From a bacterium (GTDB lineage Bacteria; Latescibacterota; UBA2968): DNA of 7,715 nt. Where the stretch lies: assembly GCA_027296045.1 (NCBI GenBank), contig JAPUJS010000448.1, forward strand, positions 1 through 7,715, given 5' to 3'. Shown here piece after piece: positions 6,466-7,715 of this stretch (within the stretch, counting starts at the first letter, position 1; the number at the start of each line of letters is the position of its first letter). Under the pieces are notes generated by a model. That model saw only the letters and a program-made list of their open reading frames with translations, did no database searches and was not told the origin of the DNA. A program made the translations under genes and the position numbers.

Positions 6466-6474
6466 GGTGTCACC
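6466..6474. promoter_or_regulatory. Short dyad over the kinase ribosome-binding site
   Basis: GGTG-T-CACC is a 9-base perfect dyad whose minus-strand left half is the Shine-Dalgarno GGTG of the TTG-started kinase gene. A hairpin with a one-base loop is not feasible, so if it matters it would be as a protein-binding dyad. Likely incidental. Confidence 0.2.
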
Positions 6475-6525
6475 TTTCTAAAAATCGCCTTCTTTGTGCT
6501 CTGTTAGCCAAATTTTGGACACATA

Positions 6526-6566
6526 GATATACACACATCTATATAAAAAAATCAAGATAAATTATA
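6526..6566 (-). promoter_or_regulatory. AT-rich upstream region with possible kinase-operon promoters
   Basis: Within the very AT-rich block at about 6520-6605, two minus-strand candidates stand out: TTGATT (6555-6550) with an 18-base spacer to TATATC (6531-6526), four of six matches in each box, and a perfect TATAAT at 6566-6561 that lacks a good -35. A short inverted repeat, ATAGAT (6523-6528) / ATCTAT (6537-6542), overlaps the first. One of these probably serves the kinase-epimerase-RDD unit; I cannot choose. Confidence 0.35.
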
Positions 6567-6634
6567 AACTTAATAAAAATAATATTTTATATAAATAATA
6601 TCTTCCAAAATGTACCCTGACTTCCTTTTCCAGC

Positions 6635-6663
6635 TTTACATGATTCCCCAAAAAGGCGATAAT
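6635..6663 (+). promoter_or_regulatory. Sigma70-type promoter of hflX
   Basis: -35 TTTACA (6635-6640), 17-base spacer, -10 GATAAT (6658-6663). Each box matches the consensus in five of six positions. The start of transcription should be near 6670, about 33 bases before ATG 6703. This also argues against the in-frame ATG at 6640, which lies across the -35 box. Confidence 0.7.
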
Positions 6664-6702
6664 ATAAAACCAGTTGCACTGAGCCTTGAAAAGGAGCTTG
6701 AA

Positions 6703-7715
6703 ATGGACCACATTCCCGAAGCTCAAAACATCAAACGCGCCATCCTCGTAGGCGTCTCCCAGCCGGGTATCTCTATGCAGGACGCCCGGGAGTCGCTTGA
6801 AGAACTGGCCAACCTGGCTGAAACGGCCGGATTTGAAGAAGTCGAGCGTGTGATACAAAACCGCTCGCGTCTCGACCCGGCCTATTATATTGGCTCGGGC
6901 AAAGCCGAGGAACTCAAAGCAACCGTTGCAGACAACGATGTCGACGCCATTGTCTTTGACAACGACCTGTCTCCCACACAGATGCGCAACCTCGAGCTTC
7001 TCACCGACGCCCGCATTTTAGACCGTAGCTTGCTCATTCTGGACATCTTTGCCCTGCACGCCCAAACCCGTACTGCCCAGCTCCAGGTCCAGATGGCCCA
7101 CATCCGCTACATCCGTCCTCGGCTTCACACATTCAATCCCCACAAAGCACGCCAGGCAGGCGGACGGGCAGGTGAAACCTGGGTTGAAACCAGCCGTCGC
7201 AACATCGATTATCGCGAACAGACCGTCTACGCTGGCCTCAAGCGCGTTCAGCGTCAGATGGCCATCAGCCGCAAACACCGCAAGGCAAACGCCTTTCAGG
7301 TCACCCTGGTCGGGTATACCAACGCCGGCAAATCGACCTTGATGAGAGCGCTTTCCGGAGAAGAGGTTCTGATCCAGGACCAGCTTTTTGCAACCCTGAC
7401 CCCCACGTCTCGCGCCGTTTACCTGGACCGCCAAAAAAGAAGAATCGTGCTCACCGATTCTGTAGGCTTTATCAAGCGCCTGCCCCATCACCTCTTCGAA
7501 TCGTTTCGGGCAACCCTTGCAGAAGCCGTCAATGCCGACCTGCTTCTCCACGTTGTAGATGCCAGCCATCCGACATTTCTATCACAAATCGACGCCGTCC
7601 ATGAAGTTTTAGGGAAACTCGAAATTAGGGACAAACCCATCCTGCTTGTTTATAACAAAATGGACAGGGTCGATCCGAAACGCACTCAAGAAATCCAGAA
7701 GACCTGTGAGAACGA
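6703..7715 (+). CDS. hflX: Ribosome-associated GTPase HflX, N-terminal part (3' end outside window)
   Basis: 337 residues are seen before the right edge; full-length HflX is usually 370-450. HflX binds the large ribosomal subunit and splits stalled ribosomes under stress, using GTP. The N-terminal domain holds L-D-P-A-Y-Y-I-G-S-G-K (57-67), F-D-N-D-L-S-P-T-Q-x-R-N-L (85-97) and D-R-S-L-L-I-L-D-I-F-A (107-117), all typical. A helical linker (about 120-195) follows. The G domain shows G1 G-Y-T-N-A-G-K-S-T (204-212), switch I L-F-A-T-L (228-232), G3 D-S-V-G-F (252-256, usually D-T-V-G-F) and G4 N-K-M-D (318-321). The linker motif, usually G-G-x-G-T-R-G-P-G-E-T-x-L-E-x-D-R-R, is here shorter: A-G-G-R-A-G-E-T-W-V-E-T-S-R-R (152-166). 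Start ATG 6703 has AAGGAG six bases upstream. It has its own promoter, divergent from the kinase gene. Confidence 0.93.
   Translation, partial: MDHIPEAQNIKRAILVGVSQPGISMQDARESLEELANLAETAGFEEVERVIQNRSRLDPAYYIGSGKAEELKATVADNDVDAIVFDNDLSPTQMRNLELLTDARILDRSLLILDIFALHAQTRTAQLQVQMAHIRYIRPRLHTFNPHKARQAGGRAGETWVETSRRNIDYREQTVYAGLKRVQRQMAISRKHRKANAFQVTLVGYTNAGKSTLMRALSGEEVLIQDQLFATLTPTSRAVYLDRQKRRIVLTDSVGFIKRLPHHLFESFRATLAEAVNADLLLHVVDASHPTFLSQIDAVHEVLGKLEIRDKPILLVYNKMDRVDPKRTQEIQKTCEN

Noticed and set aside
6640..6702. Upstream in-frame ATG for HflX
   Set aside because: No Shine-Dalgarno, and it lies across the -35 box; ATG 6703 has AAGGAG six bases upstream and fits the family N-terminus.
6562..6858. 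98-codon minus-strand ORF spanning the hflX start
   Set aside because: It covers the hflX promoter and start in antisense, ends in the AT-rich block, and shows no protein-like pattern.
1..7715. A new defence or mobile system
   Set aside because: All six genes belong to familiar housekeeping or sugar-metabolism families; no nuclease, helicase, toxin, transposase or integrase is seen.

Overview
The window reads as ordinary bacterial chromosome: about 50% G+C, six protein genes, short intergenic spaces, Shine-Dalgarno sites and sigma70-like promoters. No RNA gene, IS transposase, CRISPR array or phage gene is visible. The 769-residue TPR protein with a GWxTD-type domain is a family best known from the FCB group and related candidate phyla (for example KSB1- or Latescibacteria-like lineages). 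That placement is inference from one family, not a determination.

Layout from left to right. (1) Positions 1-835, minus strand: the N-terminal 278 residues of a ClC-family chloride channel/transporter that runs off the left edge. It has a near-consensus sigma70 promoter at 892-920. (2) Positions 836-1091: divergent control region. (3) Positions 1092-3401, plus strand: secreted or periplasmic TPR + GWxTD protein. (4) Positions 3402-3577: convergent intergenic region holding two hairpins, one of them a strongly palindromic GC-rich element, plus a weak terminator. (5) Positions 3578-6462, minus strand: three genes read in the order GHMP sugar kinase (HddA-like), extended-SDR NAD-dependent sugar epimerase, RDD membrane protein. 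The kinase/epimerase gap (167 bp) is almost wholly filled by a 145-bp nested palindrome with a heptanucleotide tract, and the epimerase/RDD gap (81 bp) holds another stem. (6) Positions 6463-6702: AT-rich divergent region with a good promoter for the right-hand gene. (7) Positions 6703-7715, plus strand: the N-terminal 337 residues of the GTPase HflX, cut by the right edge.

How the genes fit together: the kinase and epimerase plausibly act on phosphorylated or nucleotide-activated sugars for surface glycans. The RDD protein may be co-transcribed but has no evident link. ClC, TPR/GWxTD and HflX are independent transcription units. I did not find a convincing new multi-gene system. The points most worth a second look are the 145-bp palindrome between kinase and epimerase, the cysteine-free version of an insert that carries four cysteines in WbiB-like epimerases, a channel-like residue pattern in the ClC protein, and an HflX whose Gly-rich linker is shortened.
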